From Devosia sp. A8/3-2 (lineage in GTDB: Bacteria; Pseudomonadota; Alphaproteobacteria; Rhizobiales; Devosiaceae): a stretch of DNA of 64,000 nt. The DNA lies in NCBI GenBank assembly GCA_025452255.1, contig CP104974.1:2892156-2956155 (forward strand). Direction: 5' to 3'. Of this stretch, positions 9,982-18,805 are shown piece by piece. Each line of letters opens with the position of its first letter. Within the stretch, counting starts at the first letter, position 1. The notes beneath the pieces were generated by a model that worked only from the letters and a program-made list of their open reading frames with translations, was not told where the DNA came from and ran no database searches. A program made the translations under genes and the position numbers.

Positions 9982-10254
9982 TTATGTCGGGCTGAACTCG
10001 ACTTCCCACATGCGCGGCCAATAGATGTCGTCGTAAAAGTCAGCCGGGATCGGGGACATGCGCGAAATGGCGCGTGAGGCCAGATCGATCTGCTGGGCCA
10101 GATGCTGGATGACTTCGGGCATGGGGCGCCCGGTGATGAATTCGCGCGTGCGCCACTGATCGAGCTTGAGATAGCGCAGGCGGCGCTCGGCTTCGGCCTC
10201 TACGTCTTCGACGGAGATAAGATCGCTGCTGTTCTCGACGACTGCGAAACGCAC
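9982..10254 (-). CDS. Small protein of unknown function (90 residues)
   Basis: Not recognised. The intact 90-residue frame is acidic N-terminally (SVEDVEAEAERRLRYLKLDQW) and has a helical middle (MPEVIQHLAQQIDLASRAI) and an aromatic C-terminus (DFYDDIYWPRMWEVEF). It has no signal peptide or membrane segment. It converges on the phosphatase gene with 17 bases between stops, and the opposite strand offers no better frame. Codon use resembles the neighbours, so I consider it real. Confidence 0.65.
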   Translation of the reverse strand: MRFAVVENSSDLISVEDVEAEAERRLRYLKLDQWRTREFITGRPMPEVIQHLAQQIDLASRAISRMSPIPADFYDDIYWPRMWEVEFSPT

Positions 10255-10385
10255 TTCAAAAACTCAATACAAGCAAGGCACGGCATGATCGCCGCCACAA
10301 GTGTCATCACTTTGTCATGCCTGCGTTACCGAAGCGGTAACGCCAATTCTGTTGGGTGGCCCGGGCTGCGTGCTAATTTGCGGCC

Positions 10386-10985
10386 ATGTCGATTCTTTAT
10401 GTCATGGCCGCTCCGGCCGAATACGGCCCCTATCTACGGGCCCGCATCTCGCCGCTGATGACGGGGATTGGTCCGGTCGAGGCCGCCGTCGCAGTGACGC
10501 GGGCGCTGGCAGAAGCGAAAGCGGCCGGCAGCTTGCCTGCCCCGGTTGTTTCACTGGGATCAGCGGGCTCGCGCACCCTCGAGCAATGCGAGGTCTACCG
10601 GGCCCATTCGGTGAGCTATCGCGACATGGATGCCTCGGCGCTGGGCTTTGCCAGAGGCCAGACCCCGCTGCTCGATCTGCCACCAGTCTTGCCGCTGCTT
10701 CCGCTCGTTGACGGACTAAAAGGCGCCAGCCTTTCGACCGGTGCCAATGTCGTTTCGGGCCCCGCCTATGATGCTATCGAAGCCGACATGGTGGATATGG
10801 AAACCTATGCCATCCTGCGGGCCTGCCAGAGCTTTGGCATACCCTTGCTGGCATTGCGGGGAATCTCGGATGGCGTGGCAGAACTGAACCACTTGGCCGA
10901 CTGGACGCAGTATCTGCATATCATCGACGAAAAACTGGCTGCTGCCGTCGATACGATAGAAGCGGCATACGGCCAGAAGCCCTAA
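10386..10985 (+). CDS. Nucleoside phosphorylase family protein, MTA/SAH nucleosidase-like
   Basis: Short 199-residue member of the purine nucleoside phosphorylase/MTA-SAH nucleosidase superfamily, which cleaves the glycosidic bond of methylthioadenosine or S-adenosylhomocysteine. Recognisable parts are the N-terminal MSILYVMAAPAEYGPYL, GIGPVEAAVAV (phosphate/ribose loop), LGSAGSR, and DMVDMETYAILRACQ followed by LRGISDG, which matches the family's VDMEaxA...RxISD signature with the catalytic aspartate. It is about 30 residues shorter than E. coli MtnN, the loss being in the middle. Substrate is uncertain. Confidence 0.8.
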   Translation: MSILYVMAAPAEYGPYLRARISPLMTGIGPVEAAVAVTRALAEAKAAGSLPAPVVSLGSAGSRTLEQCEVYRAHSVSYRDMDASALGFARGQTPLLDLPPVLPLLPLVDGLKGASLSTGANVVSGPAYDAIEADMVDMETYAILRACQSFGIPLLALRGISDGVAELNHLADWTQYLHIIDEKLAAAVDTIEAAYGQKP

Positions 10986-11311
10986 TTGCCTGTCTGAGCC
11001 TTCTTGTCTCGCCGGGCCCGCTGCCGAGTCGACCATTTGCGGGTGCCGCGAACGATGGCGTTGTTGACCGGCCCCTGCAGGAAGACCGGGTCGAGCGCCA
11101 GCAAGAGCAACCCCAGCGGCAGCATCCAGATGCCGAGGACGGGCAGGAAACTGAAAATACCGCCCAGCACCAGCAGAATGCCGAGCGGGATGCGGATCCA
11201 GCGGGCTTCCGGACGACGGACGCGCTCCAGCCAACCTGCGGCAAATACCGGCACGCGGCGTTGCAGCCGGTCGAACTGGCGATTGAGACGGGCGTGGCTC
11301 TTGCTGCGCAT
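10982..11311 (-). CDS. Small two-helix inner-membrane protein
   Basis: Intact 109-residue protein with a basic N-terminus (about 40 residues rich in Arg), two hydrophobic helices separated by a short turn (IPLGILLVLGGIFSFLPVLG and IWMLPLGLLLLALDPVFL), and a basic tail. Both ends are predicted to be cytoplasmic. Similar small proteins in Hyphomicrobiales are annotated only as hypothetical membrane proteins. It overlaps the nucleosidase gene by four bases in convergent orientation. Confidence 0.7.
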   Translation of the reverse strand: MRSKSHARLNRQFDRLQRRVPVFAAGWLERVRRPEARWIRIPLGILLVLGGIFSFLPVLGIWMLPLGLLLLALDPVFLQGPVNNAIVRGTRKWSTRQRARRDKKAQTGN

Positions 11312-11485
11312 GGGCTATCCCTTGTTGGCTTGGCGTTAAACTATAACTGGTGGCTCGATCTGACTGTTCCAAGGCCCATGCGTCAATTTCTGCATGGTGC
11401 CCATACAGCCCATTTGCCCTGTTGCCGGAACCATTGGCGCAAGGCCGAGTTGATCGGGGACAACCAAAACCATGGGAGCGTCATT

Positions 11486-11818
11486 ATGGCAACTTCAGCA
11501 CGACGAGCTATCAAACAGATTGAAGAGGCCGGCGACGACGTCTCCGACAACCTCATCCAACAGATCGCCGCCTTGCGCAAGGAAATCTCCACAATAGCCG
11601 ACGCTGTCGGCGATTATGGCGGGCACCGGATGCACGACATGCAGCACAATGCGGTGGCCCCGGCTAATGAAGTGCGTCACCAAGGCCGGGTCGTGGCCAA
11701 GCAGGTCGGCCGCCGAGCTGGCGTGGCCACAAGGGCCGTGCAGGAAAATCCAGTGCCGGTAATCATTGCACTTGGCACGATTGCGCTCATCTCGGCGCTG
11801 GTTTTCCGGCGCGATTAG
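11486..11818 (+). CDS. DUF883/ElaB-YqjD-like membrane-anchored protein
   Basis: A protein of 110 residues with an amphipathic helical N-terminal half (IKQIEEAGDDVSDNLIQQI...LRKEISTIADAVGDYG), a middle Gln/His/Arg segment and one C-terminal transmembrane helix (NPVPVIIALGTIALISALVF) ending RRD. This architecture matches the ElaB/YqjD/DUF883 family of tail-anchored proteins, some of which bind ribosomes in stationary phase. The ATG at 11486 has GGGAG nine bases upstream and is preferred over the long in-frame extension to 11261, which has no family resemblance. Confidence 0.72.
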   Translation: MATSARRAIKQIEEAGDDVSDNLIQQIAALRKEISTIADAVGDYGGHRMHDMQHNAVAPANEVRHQGRVVAKQVGRRAGVATRAVQENPVPVIIALGTIALISALVFRRD

Positions 11819-11919
11819 CTGCGTTAACGTTTTGCTAACCGTGCTGGTCACCGTTTCCTTAATCGTACAGAGTCATTTTCGGTCAAACTTGCACCAATGC
11901 AACAGACCGGAGATGACTC

Positions 11920-12384
11920 ATGCACTTTTCGTCGAAGGCGCTTTTGCGCGTCGCCGCCTTGGCTGTCGTCGCAACCAGTCTGGGCGGCTGCAGCTTTCTC
12001 GGCCTCAATTTCGGCATGGCCCAGCTCAGCGAAAAAGAATGCCTGATGCGCGCCATGTATTTCGAGTCGAACCGCTCGAGCTCGGAAGGCATGCTGGCGG
12101 TAGGCACGGTGGTGATGAACCGCCTCAACGATCCGCGCTATCCCAAATCGGTTTGTGGCGTAGTGGGGCAGAAGAACCAGTTCGCCCGGGGCGTGCTCAA
12201 CAAGAAGATGACCGATAGCGGCGCTGTGCTGGCCTCGCAGGTTGCCGATCAGGTGTTGCGCGGCGCGCGGCATCCGGGCGTGCAGAATGCCCAGCATTTC
12301 CACACGGCCGGCTTGCGCTTCCCCTACAACAACATGCATTACGTGCTCGAAGCCGGCGGCAACGAGTTCTACGAAAAATACTAG
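11920..12384 (+). CDS. Cell wall hydrolase, SleB/CwlJ family, lipoprotein
   Basis: Predicted lipoprotein: signal peptide MHFSSKALLRVAALAVVATS followed by the lipobox LGGC (Cys25). The remainder is a SleB/CwlJ-type (Hydrolase_2) domain: LSEKECLMRAMYFESNRSS holds the catalytic glutamate in (A/M)xYFES, then GTVVMNRLNDPRYP, VCGVVGQKNQF and a C-terminal AQHFHTAG/YVLEAGGNEFY. In non-sporulating alphaproteobacteria these enzymes are thought to trim peptidoglycan glycan strands in the periplasm. 154 residues, frame intact. Confidence 0.85.
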   Translation: MHFSSKALLRVAALAVVATSLGGCSFLGLNFGMAQLSEKECLMRAMYFESNRSSSEGMLAVGTVVMNRLNDPRYPKSVCGVVGQKNQFARGVLNKKMTDSGAVLASQVADQVLRGARHPGVQNAQHFHTAGLRFPYNNMHYVLEAGGNEFYEKY

Positions 12385-12402
12385 CTCAAGCAGTAACTTA
12401 GC

Positions 12403-12955
12403 TTAGAAATCGCCGCCCAGATCGAAATCGTCGTCGCCGCCGAAATCGGCGTCACCGGCATCGGTCTCGTCGGGGGCGGGCTCCAGCGGCTGGTCCGCTT
12501 GATGTTCGGACGCGTTCTGCATCGCCACTCAGCATGCCGGCAATCGCCGAGCCGAGCAGTAGCCCGCCCGTTACGCCCATTGCTGTCTGTGCGGCGCCGG
12601 CCAGAAAGCCACCTCCCTGCCCGCGACCAACATCCCTGTCACCGCCCTGATCCCAAGGGCCACGCGCCTGCCTGCCGGAACGGGCTGGCTCTTCGCCGCC
12701 AAACAGGCCACCGAGAAATCCGCCGCTAGGTTGCTGCTGTGCTTCCAGCTCCTCAATGCGCTCGCGCGCCGTGCGGAGGGCCTGTTCCTGCACCAGAATG
12801 GTCTGCGCCATGTAATAGGGTGATGGCGGATAGTCGCGCAGGCGCTGCTGAATCAAGGCCTCCGCCTCGGCCTCGCGCGGCGGGCTTTTGTGGGCCGCAG
12901 CTTCGATTCGGTCGAACAGGTCGTCTATGGCGTCGCGTTCCTGCTGATTCAGCAT
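12403..12955 (-). CDS. DUF2076 family protein (frame interrupted once)
   Basis: Begins MLNQQERDAIDDLFDRIEAAA, which fits DUF2076 proteins: an N-terminal helical domain, a Gly-rich middle (GGFLGGLFGG; GGGFLAGAAQTAMG...GGLLLGSAIAGML) and an acidic Gly/Asp-rich tail. The tail is in another frame. Removing one base at 12518 (TTCTG to TTCG on the plus strand) gives ASEHQADQPLEPAPDETDAGDADFGGDD ending LGGDF. The start at 12955 is preferred because AGGGAG lies eight bases before it. Function unknown; it may be membrane-associated through the Gly/Ala segments. Confidence 0.75.
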
Positions 12956-13157
12956 TGTCGGGCTCCCTGACATCTCGTCGTAACAAGGAAATGGGAAACA
13001 TCGCCCCGTGTTGCAACCTGCCGGAAACTACGATCTATGCAAAGAGTTCAAGTTGCCGCGAAGATGCCGCAAAGTTGACCGAATTTCGTCCAGCTTCGTG
13101 CGGTAACGAAGCGGTGATCTATAGACCTAACATCATAAAATTTATGGGAGATTGTCG

Positions 13158-13560
13158 ATGAATTCAAAGTTCCTGCTGCCGCTGGCCGCTCTTTCGATGT
13201 TTGCGCTGGCCGCATGCAGTGATCCGCAGACCCCGGACGCACCTGCGGCCACCACCGAGACCACGGCACCCGCTGCTGCTGCACCTGCCGCGGCTCCCGC
13301 CGCTGCGCCGGCTGCCGCTCCCGCTGCAGCACCCGCCGCTCCTGCTGCCGGTGCGGCCACGATGACTCCCGAACAGGCCATGCAGGCCGTTCAGGCTCAG
13401 GCTGCCACCATGACGCCCGAACAGAAGAATGAAACGATCGCCGCTGCCCTGCAAGGCTGCAGAAGACGCAGGCAAGGCCCAAGGCCTGTCCGAAGAGCAG
13501 ATCAAGCAGGCCGCCGACATGGCCGAGCAGGCCACCAAGCAGATGCTCGGCGTTCAGTAA
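13158..13560 (+). CDS. Small Ala/Pro-rich lipoprotein (frame interrupted once)
   Basis: Signal peptide MNSKFLLPLAALSMFALAAC with a lipobox (LAAC, Cys20), then a low-complexity linker of alternating Ala and Pro (APAAAPAA repeated, residues about 38-66). A small helical domain follows, with two related TMTPEQ segments and, after a frame correction near 13456, AEDAGKAQGLSEEQIKQAAD and a C-terminal GVQ. The linker suggests an anchored domain reaching across the periplasm. GGGAG lies seven bases before the ATG. Function unknown. Confidence 0.72.
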
Positions 13561-13587
13561 CAGCACCGTTTCCGATCTGAGACTTTG

Positions 13588-13622
13588 GCCCCGCAATCCA
13601 TTAGGTTGCGGGGCTATTTCTT
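13588..13622 (+). terminator. Intrinsic terminator between convergent genes
   Basis: Nine-pair GC-rich stem (GCCCCGCAA with TTGCGGGGC, nine-base loop) followed by a T-rich run TATTTCTTT. It ends the lipoprotein gene and may act in the other direction for the FlhB-like gene, whose stop codon overlaps its edge. Confidence 0.8.
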
Positions 13623-13886
13623 TGTGCTGAGGCGCAGGACATAGCCGATCACCACGGCGATCGATTCGTAGAGTTCGATCGGGATGGTTTCGTCGAGTTC
13701 GACCCCGCTCAGCGCGTCCGCGAGCATCGGATTGGCCTCGATGACCACGCCATGCTCTTCGGCCATGGCGATGATGCGCTCGGCGACCAATCCCCTACCC
13801 TTGGCGATGACGCGCGGGGCATCACTGGTGCCCTTCTCATATTGCAGCGCGACGGCCAGAGCGCGGGGTTTGATGTCCTCGCTCAT
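13614..13886 (-). CDS. Stand-alone FlhB C-terminal-domain protein (FlhX/YlqH-like) without the NPTH cleavage motif
   Basis: Ninety residues that match only the cytoplasmic C-terminal domain of the flagellar export switch FlhB: ALAVALQYEKG, VIAKGRGLVAERIIAMAEEHGV, then NPMLADALSGVEL and IPIELYESIAVVIGYVLRL. In FlhB the sequence before AVALxY is the self-cleaving NPTH; here the aligned residues are K-P-R-A, so cleavage is not expected. The ATG overlaps the stop of the upstream FliK-like gene (ATGA), an arrangement also seen for such orphan pairs in other bacteria. It may modulate export-substrate choice, but no other flagellar gene is nearby. Confidence 0.85.
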   Translation of the reverse strand: MSEDIKPRALAVALQYEKGTSDAPRVIAKGRGLVAERIIAMAEEHGVVIEANPMLADALSGVELDETIPIELYESIAVVIGYVLRLSTKK

Positions 13887-15501
13887 GTCTGGGCATCCAG
13901 AAAGTGGCCGGATGGCGCGGGCGCGGCCGAAGGCTCGCCCCGGCGCACCACGATGGCCCCGGGTTGCAGGCCGGTAGCCGCCAGAGCGCCGCGCAGTTCC
14001 GGCAATTCGCTTTCCAGCATAGCGGCGGTTTCTGGCTCGGTTGCCCAGAGCATAACGCCGGTGGCCTCGCCCCGCAGCGAGACCTGCGCGCCCAATTCGC
14101 CAAGCGCCGGCAGATTGAGGGCGAACCGCATCTGCCAGCCGCGCTCGCCATCTTGTTCGGCGCCACCTTTTCCATCACGATGAATCTGCATTTGCAGCAG
14201 CGTCTGGTGATTGCCGATCAGCATGGGCAGATCAAGGCTCCAGTCACCGCCCTGTTTGCCGGTGGGGTCCGGCAAGGACGCGTGCTGATGCAGGCGGATG
14301 CGGGACAGAGCGGCATCGGTGCGTTCTAGCAGCATTTTGCCGGCTTCTTCCGGCGTGGCGGTCGGATCGATGCCAGAGGGCTCGTGCGCCGACCGGGCCC
14401 GCATTACACCGCCGCGAACGGGTGGCGCCATCATTGCCGCCGCGATGGGGGCCGGCTGTTGTCCGAGCCAATTGGTCAGCGTTTGGCGCAGGGTCAACAG
14501 CGCCGATTTCATGTCCAGTTGGGCCGGCGTCTGGCCAGTGGCCAGTGCATTTTCCTGAAATATCCCCGAACCGAGCACGGCCTTTTGCAAAGCCGCGCCG
14601 TCGAGCGGCGTGTTCAGCGACAGCCGCCCGGCCAATACCTGCTGCGCCGCCCGTGCGACGGGCTCCGGCAACGCGAATTTTCCGGCGATGGCTGTCGCGG
14701 CCGCGGTGAGCGCCGCGACGCTGCCCTGCCGTTGGGCGGAGGTCTGCACCATCTGCGCCAATGCCGCCTGTGGCGTTGCCGGAGGCGGCATTGGCTGAGC
14801 CGTTGGCGCCGGCGCGTTCGTCGCGGGCGCCAAGCTGGGCGGCTGAGGCGCGGCCTTGGCAGCGGCCCGGGCCAGTGCGGTCAAAGCGCCGGTTGGCGGC
14901 TGTTGAACAGGCTGGGTAGACGCTGAAACCGGTAACTGCACGGCTACCGCTGGAGACACTGCTGCTGCCGAACCCTGCCCCTGCGGTTGCATCACAACAT
15001 GGGACTGCGCTGGAGGCATGGCCGCAGGTAGAGGCGCGGACGGAAGTGCGCCCTGCGCCAGCGCTGGTGCTGTTGCTGGCAATGGAGCCGAGACCGCCGG
15101 GCCTGACGCAGCTTGCATTGATCCAGCGGGTGTCGATGGCAATATTGTTGATGGCGGAACAGCATTGGAGGCGACAATGCCGGCTAGCGGAATGCTGACT
15201 TGAACCGGCAGCGGCGCAGCGGGAACGGTGCCGAGCTGAACAGGCAAAGGTTGCGGCTGTATCGCAAGCCGCTGCTGACTGCCGCTACCCATAACCTCCA
15301 ATTGCAAAACCATTCCCGGCTTGGTGGGCACCGGGAGCACCAGATTAAGCATCTGATCGCCGATTTGCACTGGGTGCCGCCATTGGGCGCAGGGCCGATG
15401 ACCTTGGCCGTCACGACCTGCCCCGGCTGCAGCGCCAAAGCCTCAAGCGCACCACTGCGCGCGGCGGCGACTAGTGTTGGAAATTGCGAGGAAATAGGCA
15501 T
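13883..15501 (-). CDS. FliK-like flagellar hook-length control protein (frame interrupted once)
   Basis: Long protein (about 540 residues) with a conserved N-terminus (MPISSQFPTLVAAARSGALE), a very Pro/Ala/Gln-rich unstructured middle of over 200 residues, and a C-terminal domain with WSLDLPMLIGNHQTLLQMQIHRD followed by MRFALNLPALGELGAQVSL. The latter is the FliK C-terminal (Flg_hook) type beta domain. Coupling to an FlhB-C paralogue supports this call. Frames join near 15370, where one base of a CCAGG site appears lost (CCCAGTGC for CCCAGGTGC). It could be a FliK paralogue serving another export process. Confidence 0.75.
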
Positions 15502-15602
15502 GGAGCGCCTGCGCCTCCGCCGCCCCATGCGGCTTGCTGGATCAGCCTAGCAGAGGAACTCGCCAAGCCGCAGCAAAATGCCCGCTTCCGCTTAGCGATG
15601 CA

Positions 15603-16346
15603 CTAATGCGGGCGGATATCGGTATAGCTCTTGGTCGCCGGCTTGCCGCGGAAGGTGACCCAGAAGAAGTTGAGCGTATAGGTGCCCGCCGTGCGGAACA
15701 CGCCCTCCTGCTCGAGGCGACGGCCCGAAGTCTTCATCTTGAGCGCAAAGGTCCATTTGACGCCGCCGACCTTGGACAGGCGCACGGCCACGTCAGTATC
15801 CTCGCCGAAGAATTCGATCGAGCGGTCATAGCCGCCGACCTGTTCCCACGCGGCGCGCTTGAACACAAAATTGCCGCCCTGCACCACCGAGCCCACCCGC
15901 AGGATGAAGCGGTTGAACACATAGATCAGGTAGGTGAGGCCATAGAACATGGTCACGAGGAACCGATTGAAGCGGCTCATGTCGTAATAGACATAGGGCC
16001 CGCTCAGGCACACGAGCTTTGGGTCCCGGGCGAATTCCGACATCACTGTATCGAGCCAGCCTGCGGGCACCACGGTATCGCTGTCGATATTGGCGATCAG
16101 ATCGAAACCCTCGGTGGCGGCAAAACCCACGTCGTGGGCATTGACCGAGCCCTTTTGGGGTTCATCGACCACGCGAACGCCGGGAAAGCTGCGGGCGATC
16201 TCGCCGGTGCGGTCGCTGGAGGCATTGTTGACTACCACGATATCGGCGTCGGCGCCGGAGCGCGCCACCTCATCGACCACGGATTGCAGGCATTTGCCGA
16301 TCAGCGCTTCTTCATTATACGCCGGGATGACGAATGCCAGTTTCAT
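15603..16346 (-). CDS. Family 2 glycosyltransferase
   Basis: GT-A fold enzyme of 247 residues. MKLAFVIPAYNEEALIGKCL gives the nucleotide-sugar-binding start; VVNNASSDRTGEIA and NIDSDTVVPAGWL carry the metal-binding DxD-like aspartates. EFFGEDTDVAVRLSKVG is the acceptor-side ED motif containing the likely catalytic base. One hydrophobic stretch (FLVTMFYGLTYLIYVFNRFI) suggests membrane association. The ATG at 16346 fits the family; an upstream in-frame extension to 16424 does not. The sugar and acceptor cannot be inferred; no polysaccharide cluster is adjacent. Confidence 0.88.
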   Translation of the reverse strand: MKLAFVIPAYNEEALIGKCLQSVVDEVARSGADADIVVVNNASSDRTGEIARSFPGVRVVDEPQKGSVNAHDVGFAATEGFDLIANIDSDTVVPAGWLDTVMSEFARDPKLVCLSGPYVYYDMSRFNRFLVTMFYGLTYLIYVFNRFILRVGSVVQGGNFVFKRAAWEQVGGYDRSIEFFGEDTDVAVRLSKVGGVKWTFALKMKTSGRRLEQEGVFRTAGTYTLNFFWVTFRGKPATKSYTDIRPH

Positions 16347-16531
16347 GGATGCCTCGTGTTGTCGTGGAATCTGCCAATAGCGTTTGCAGTGCGTCACGGC
16401 AATGTTTTCCCGTTGCTCGCGCACCGATCCGCAGCTCTGGCGGATTTCCGGGCCAAGAATTGCCTGCTATCAATAGATGATGTGCGCGCCGATTTACTTG
16501 CTCGGCTCAGGATAGCCCGAAGGATCGTGCA

Positions 16532-17395
16532 ATGATCATTACCCGAATACTGCATACACTCATCACGCTGACCCTTGCTCTGATTTTCGTCCCTACGGCC
16601 AATGCGGCTGGCGAGGGCACCGCCGTGGGCGTCAAGCCGGACGCTGTGGCGCGCATCAGCTCAAGCGACCGGATTCTGGAAGTCGGCAGCGACGTTTCGG
16701 TGGGCGAATTGATCATCACCGGCGGTTCAGGCCAAGTGCAGATCGTCTTTGCCGACGCCACAAGGCTGGTCGTAGGTCCGGGCAGTTCGCTGCTGATCGA
16801 GACCTATCTGCTGTCGGGGCCGAATACGGCCGGAAACTGGCGATCAATGCGCTGGGTGGCAGCTTTCGCTTCATCTCGGGCAGTAGTCCGAAATCGGCCT
16901 ATTCGATCGAAACACCCACCGCGGCAATCGCGGTTCTGCGGCACGGCGTTCGATTTTCTCGTTACCCGGCAGCAGACCCCGGTCATGCTTTATGAGGGCG
17001 CGCTGCAACTCTGCAGCGGCGCGGGCCAATGTGCCCAATTGGCCGAGCGCTGCGCCGTGGGCTATGCAAATCCCAGCGGAGCAGCCCGACTATCCATGCA
17101 GGACAACCGGCGGTCGCAGGTTGTGACCGGGTTTGGCTATTCACGGTTGCAGCGGCAATTGCTGCCAGACTTCCGTGTTAGCGGCGCCGGCAGGTGCCGG
17201 GAGGTCGGCACGAGCGGCGCCGAGTCGATCAATAGCTCGGGTGGGTCGTCGGACATGTCCGACGACCGCGACGATGATGACGTGCCGAGCACGCCGACGC
17301 CGAACACTCCAAGCACCCCAAGCACCCCAACCAATCCGAACACGCCCAGCACCCCCACGGCACCGGGCGGCCCGAATTCGCCCACCGTTCCCTAG
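16532..17395 (+). CDS. Secreted FecR-domain protein with Thr/Pro repeat tail (two compensating frame breaks)
   Basis: A signal peptide (MIITRILHTLITLTLALIFV...ANA) is followed by a FecR-type beta domain: VGSDVSVGELIITG, VQIVFADATRLVVGPGSSL, then after frame corrections INALGGSFRFISGSS and SIETPTAAIAVRGTAFDFLV. The latter pattern (TPTAAIAVRGT) is typical of stand-alone FecR proteins in alphaproteobacteria. A missing base near 16838 and an extra T at 16937 (TTCTGCGG for TTCGCGG) restore it. The C-terminus is about 40 residues of tandem Pro-Ser/Asn-Thr-Pro units after an acidic SDDRDDDD block. Likely periplasmic or cell-surface; not next to a TonB receptor or sigma factor. Confidence 0.82.
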   Translation: MIITRILHTLITLTLALIFVPTANAAGEGTAVGVKPDAVARISSSDRILEVGSDVSVGELIITGGSGQVQIVFADATRLVVGPGSSLLIETYLLSGPNTAGNWRSMRWVAAFASSRAVVRNRPIRSKHPPRQSRFCGTAFDFLVTRQQTPVMLYEGALQLCSGAGQCAQLAERCAVGYANPSGAARLSMQDNRRSQVVTGFGYSRLQRQLLPDFRVSGAGRCREVGTSGAESINSSGGSSDMSDDRDDDDVPSTPTPNTPSTPSTPTNPNTPSTPTAPGGPNSPTVP

Positions 17396-17401
17396 CGGCG
17401 A

Positions 17402-17904
17402 TCAGCCGAGATAGTCGCTCTTGCCAACCGGGACACCGTTGTGCCGGAGAATGGCGTAGGCCGTGGTGACGTGGAAGAAGAAGTTGGGCAGAGCCCGCTG
17501 CACGACATAATCCTCGCCAGACAGGGTGACATCGCCAGCGCGCAGTTTGAGCGTCACCGGCCGTGTGTCGGAGCCTTCGAGGTCTTCCGGCTTGATCGTG
17601 GCCAGCAGGTCGAGCGTCTTGCGCAGGCGGGCCCGCAACTCGTCGAATGTTGCTTCATCATCGGCCCGAGGACGGAACCGGTTGGCCAGCCAGGCGCGAT
17701 ACGCAGCCCTTGGCGTGGTCGGTGGCGATCTGCAACTGGCTGCGGAATGGCAGCATGTCGGGGGCCGAGGCGCGAGGCGACGAGCACGCCGGTGTCGAAA
17801 TTGCGCTCGGCCGCATAGGCGTCGGCCTTGTCCATGATTGCCAGCAGATTGGTCAACATGCGCGTGAAGAACGGCACGGTCATGCCGTACATCGAGATGG
17901 TCAT
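17402..17904 (-). CDS. DUF1993 family protein (frame interrupted)
   Basis: N-terminus MTISMYGMTVPFFTRMLTNLLAIMDKA is characteristic of DUF1993, a DinB-like four-helix family. The C-terminal HVTTAYAILRHNGVPVGKSDYLG is the conserved end, including the family His in the FFFHVTTAY segment. Between them the frame changes around 17700-17770, where APDMLPFRSQLQIATDHAKG is read in another frame. The corrected size, about 168 residues, fits the family. It may bind a metal, as DinB-like proteins do; no substrate is known. It converges on the FecR gene. Confidence 0.82.
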
Positions 17905-18003
17905 CGAACTTATCCTGATTGTCTGTTCCCGAATGGGAAGACTCTTGTGCGCCAGCTGGTTTGGCGTGACAAGTAGCGTCTCCTTGTGTTGGTTTGAGGA
18001 AGC

Positions 18004-18802
18004 ATGAGCAAGACGACCGACGAGGCTCCCCAGAGCCGCTTTACCCGGCTGCGGTCGACCCTGCGCCTGCTCTATCATGGTCAGTCGCCCACCGCGCAAC
18101 GCTTCCGAGCTGCAGCGCTGATTGTCGATCTGGCCATCATCGTCTTTTTCATTCTCACCCCGCTGCTGCGCGAGAATGCCTCGTTCCTGTGGTTCGACTA
18201 TTCGATCGCGGCGCTGCTCGCCGCCGATCTCGTCGCGCGTGCCCTCGCCGCGACCGATGTGCTGCGCTGGATGCGCCAATTTCAGTGATCATCGATATTT
18301 TCATCCTGCTGACGCTGCTGGCACCGACTCGGTTGGTCAATCTGGGCTTTCTGCGGATCATGCGGCTGTGGACCATGACGCGGTCCAATGCGCTGTGGCG
18401 GCCGCTGCGCAAGCACGGGTTGAGCTCTTACCAGCCCACCGTGCAGGCCGTGATCAACCTGCTCGTGTTCCTGTTCGTGGTCACCGGCTTTGTCTACACC
18501 GCCTTCGCCAATGAGGATTCCGGTATAGCAGGCTATGTCGATGCGCTCTACTTCACCGTGGCCACTGTCACCACGACCGGGTTTGGCGATATCACCCTGC
18601 CCGGCACTGGGGCAAGCTGGCCTCGATCGTCATCATGATCATCGGCATCTCGCTATTCGTCCGGCTGGCCCAATCGATCTTCCGGCCCTACAAGGTGCAC
18701 TTCCCCTGCCCGCAATGTGGCTTGCAAAAGCACGAGCCGGACGCGGTGCATTGCAAGGCCTGCGGACATATCCTGAATATCCCCGATCACGGCCATGATT
18801 AA
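18004..18802 (+). CDS. Voltage-gated-type potassium channel with C-terminal zinc ribbon (two frame breaks)
   Basis: Inner-membrane ion channel. Four hydrophobic helices resembling a sensor domain (including RIMRLWTMTRS, an S4-like segment with few arginines) precede a pore: VDALYFTVATVTTTGFGDI holds the selectivity filter TTGFGD, a variant of TVGYGD. After the last helix (IVIMIIGISLFVRLAQSIF) comes a cytosolic tail CPQCGLQKHEPDAVHCKACG, a CxxC-x12-CxxC zinc ribbon. Breaks near 18295 and 18607 are each explained by one lost base (CAGTG for CAGGTG; CACTGG for CACCTGG). Corrected length is about 266 residues. Confidence 0.85.
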
Positions 18803-18805
18803 GTC

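Noticed and set aside
17281..17395. Tandem repeats in the FecR gene as a CRISPR or minisatellite locus
   Set aside because: They are in-frame codon repeats encoding a Thr/Pro tail, with no spacer structure.
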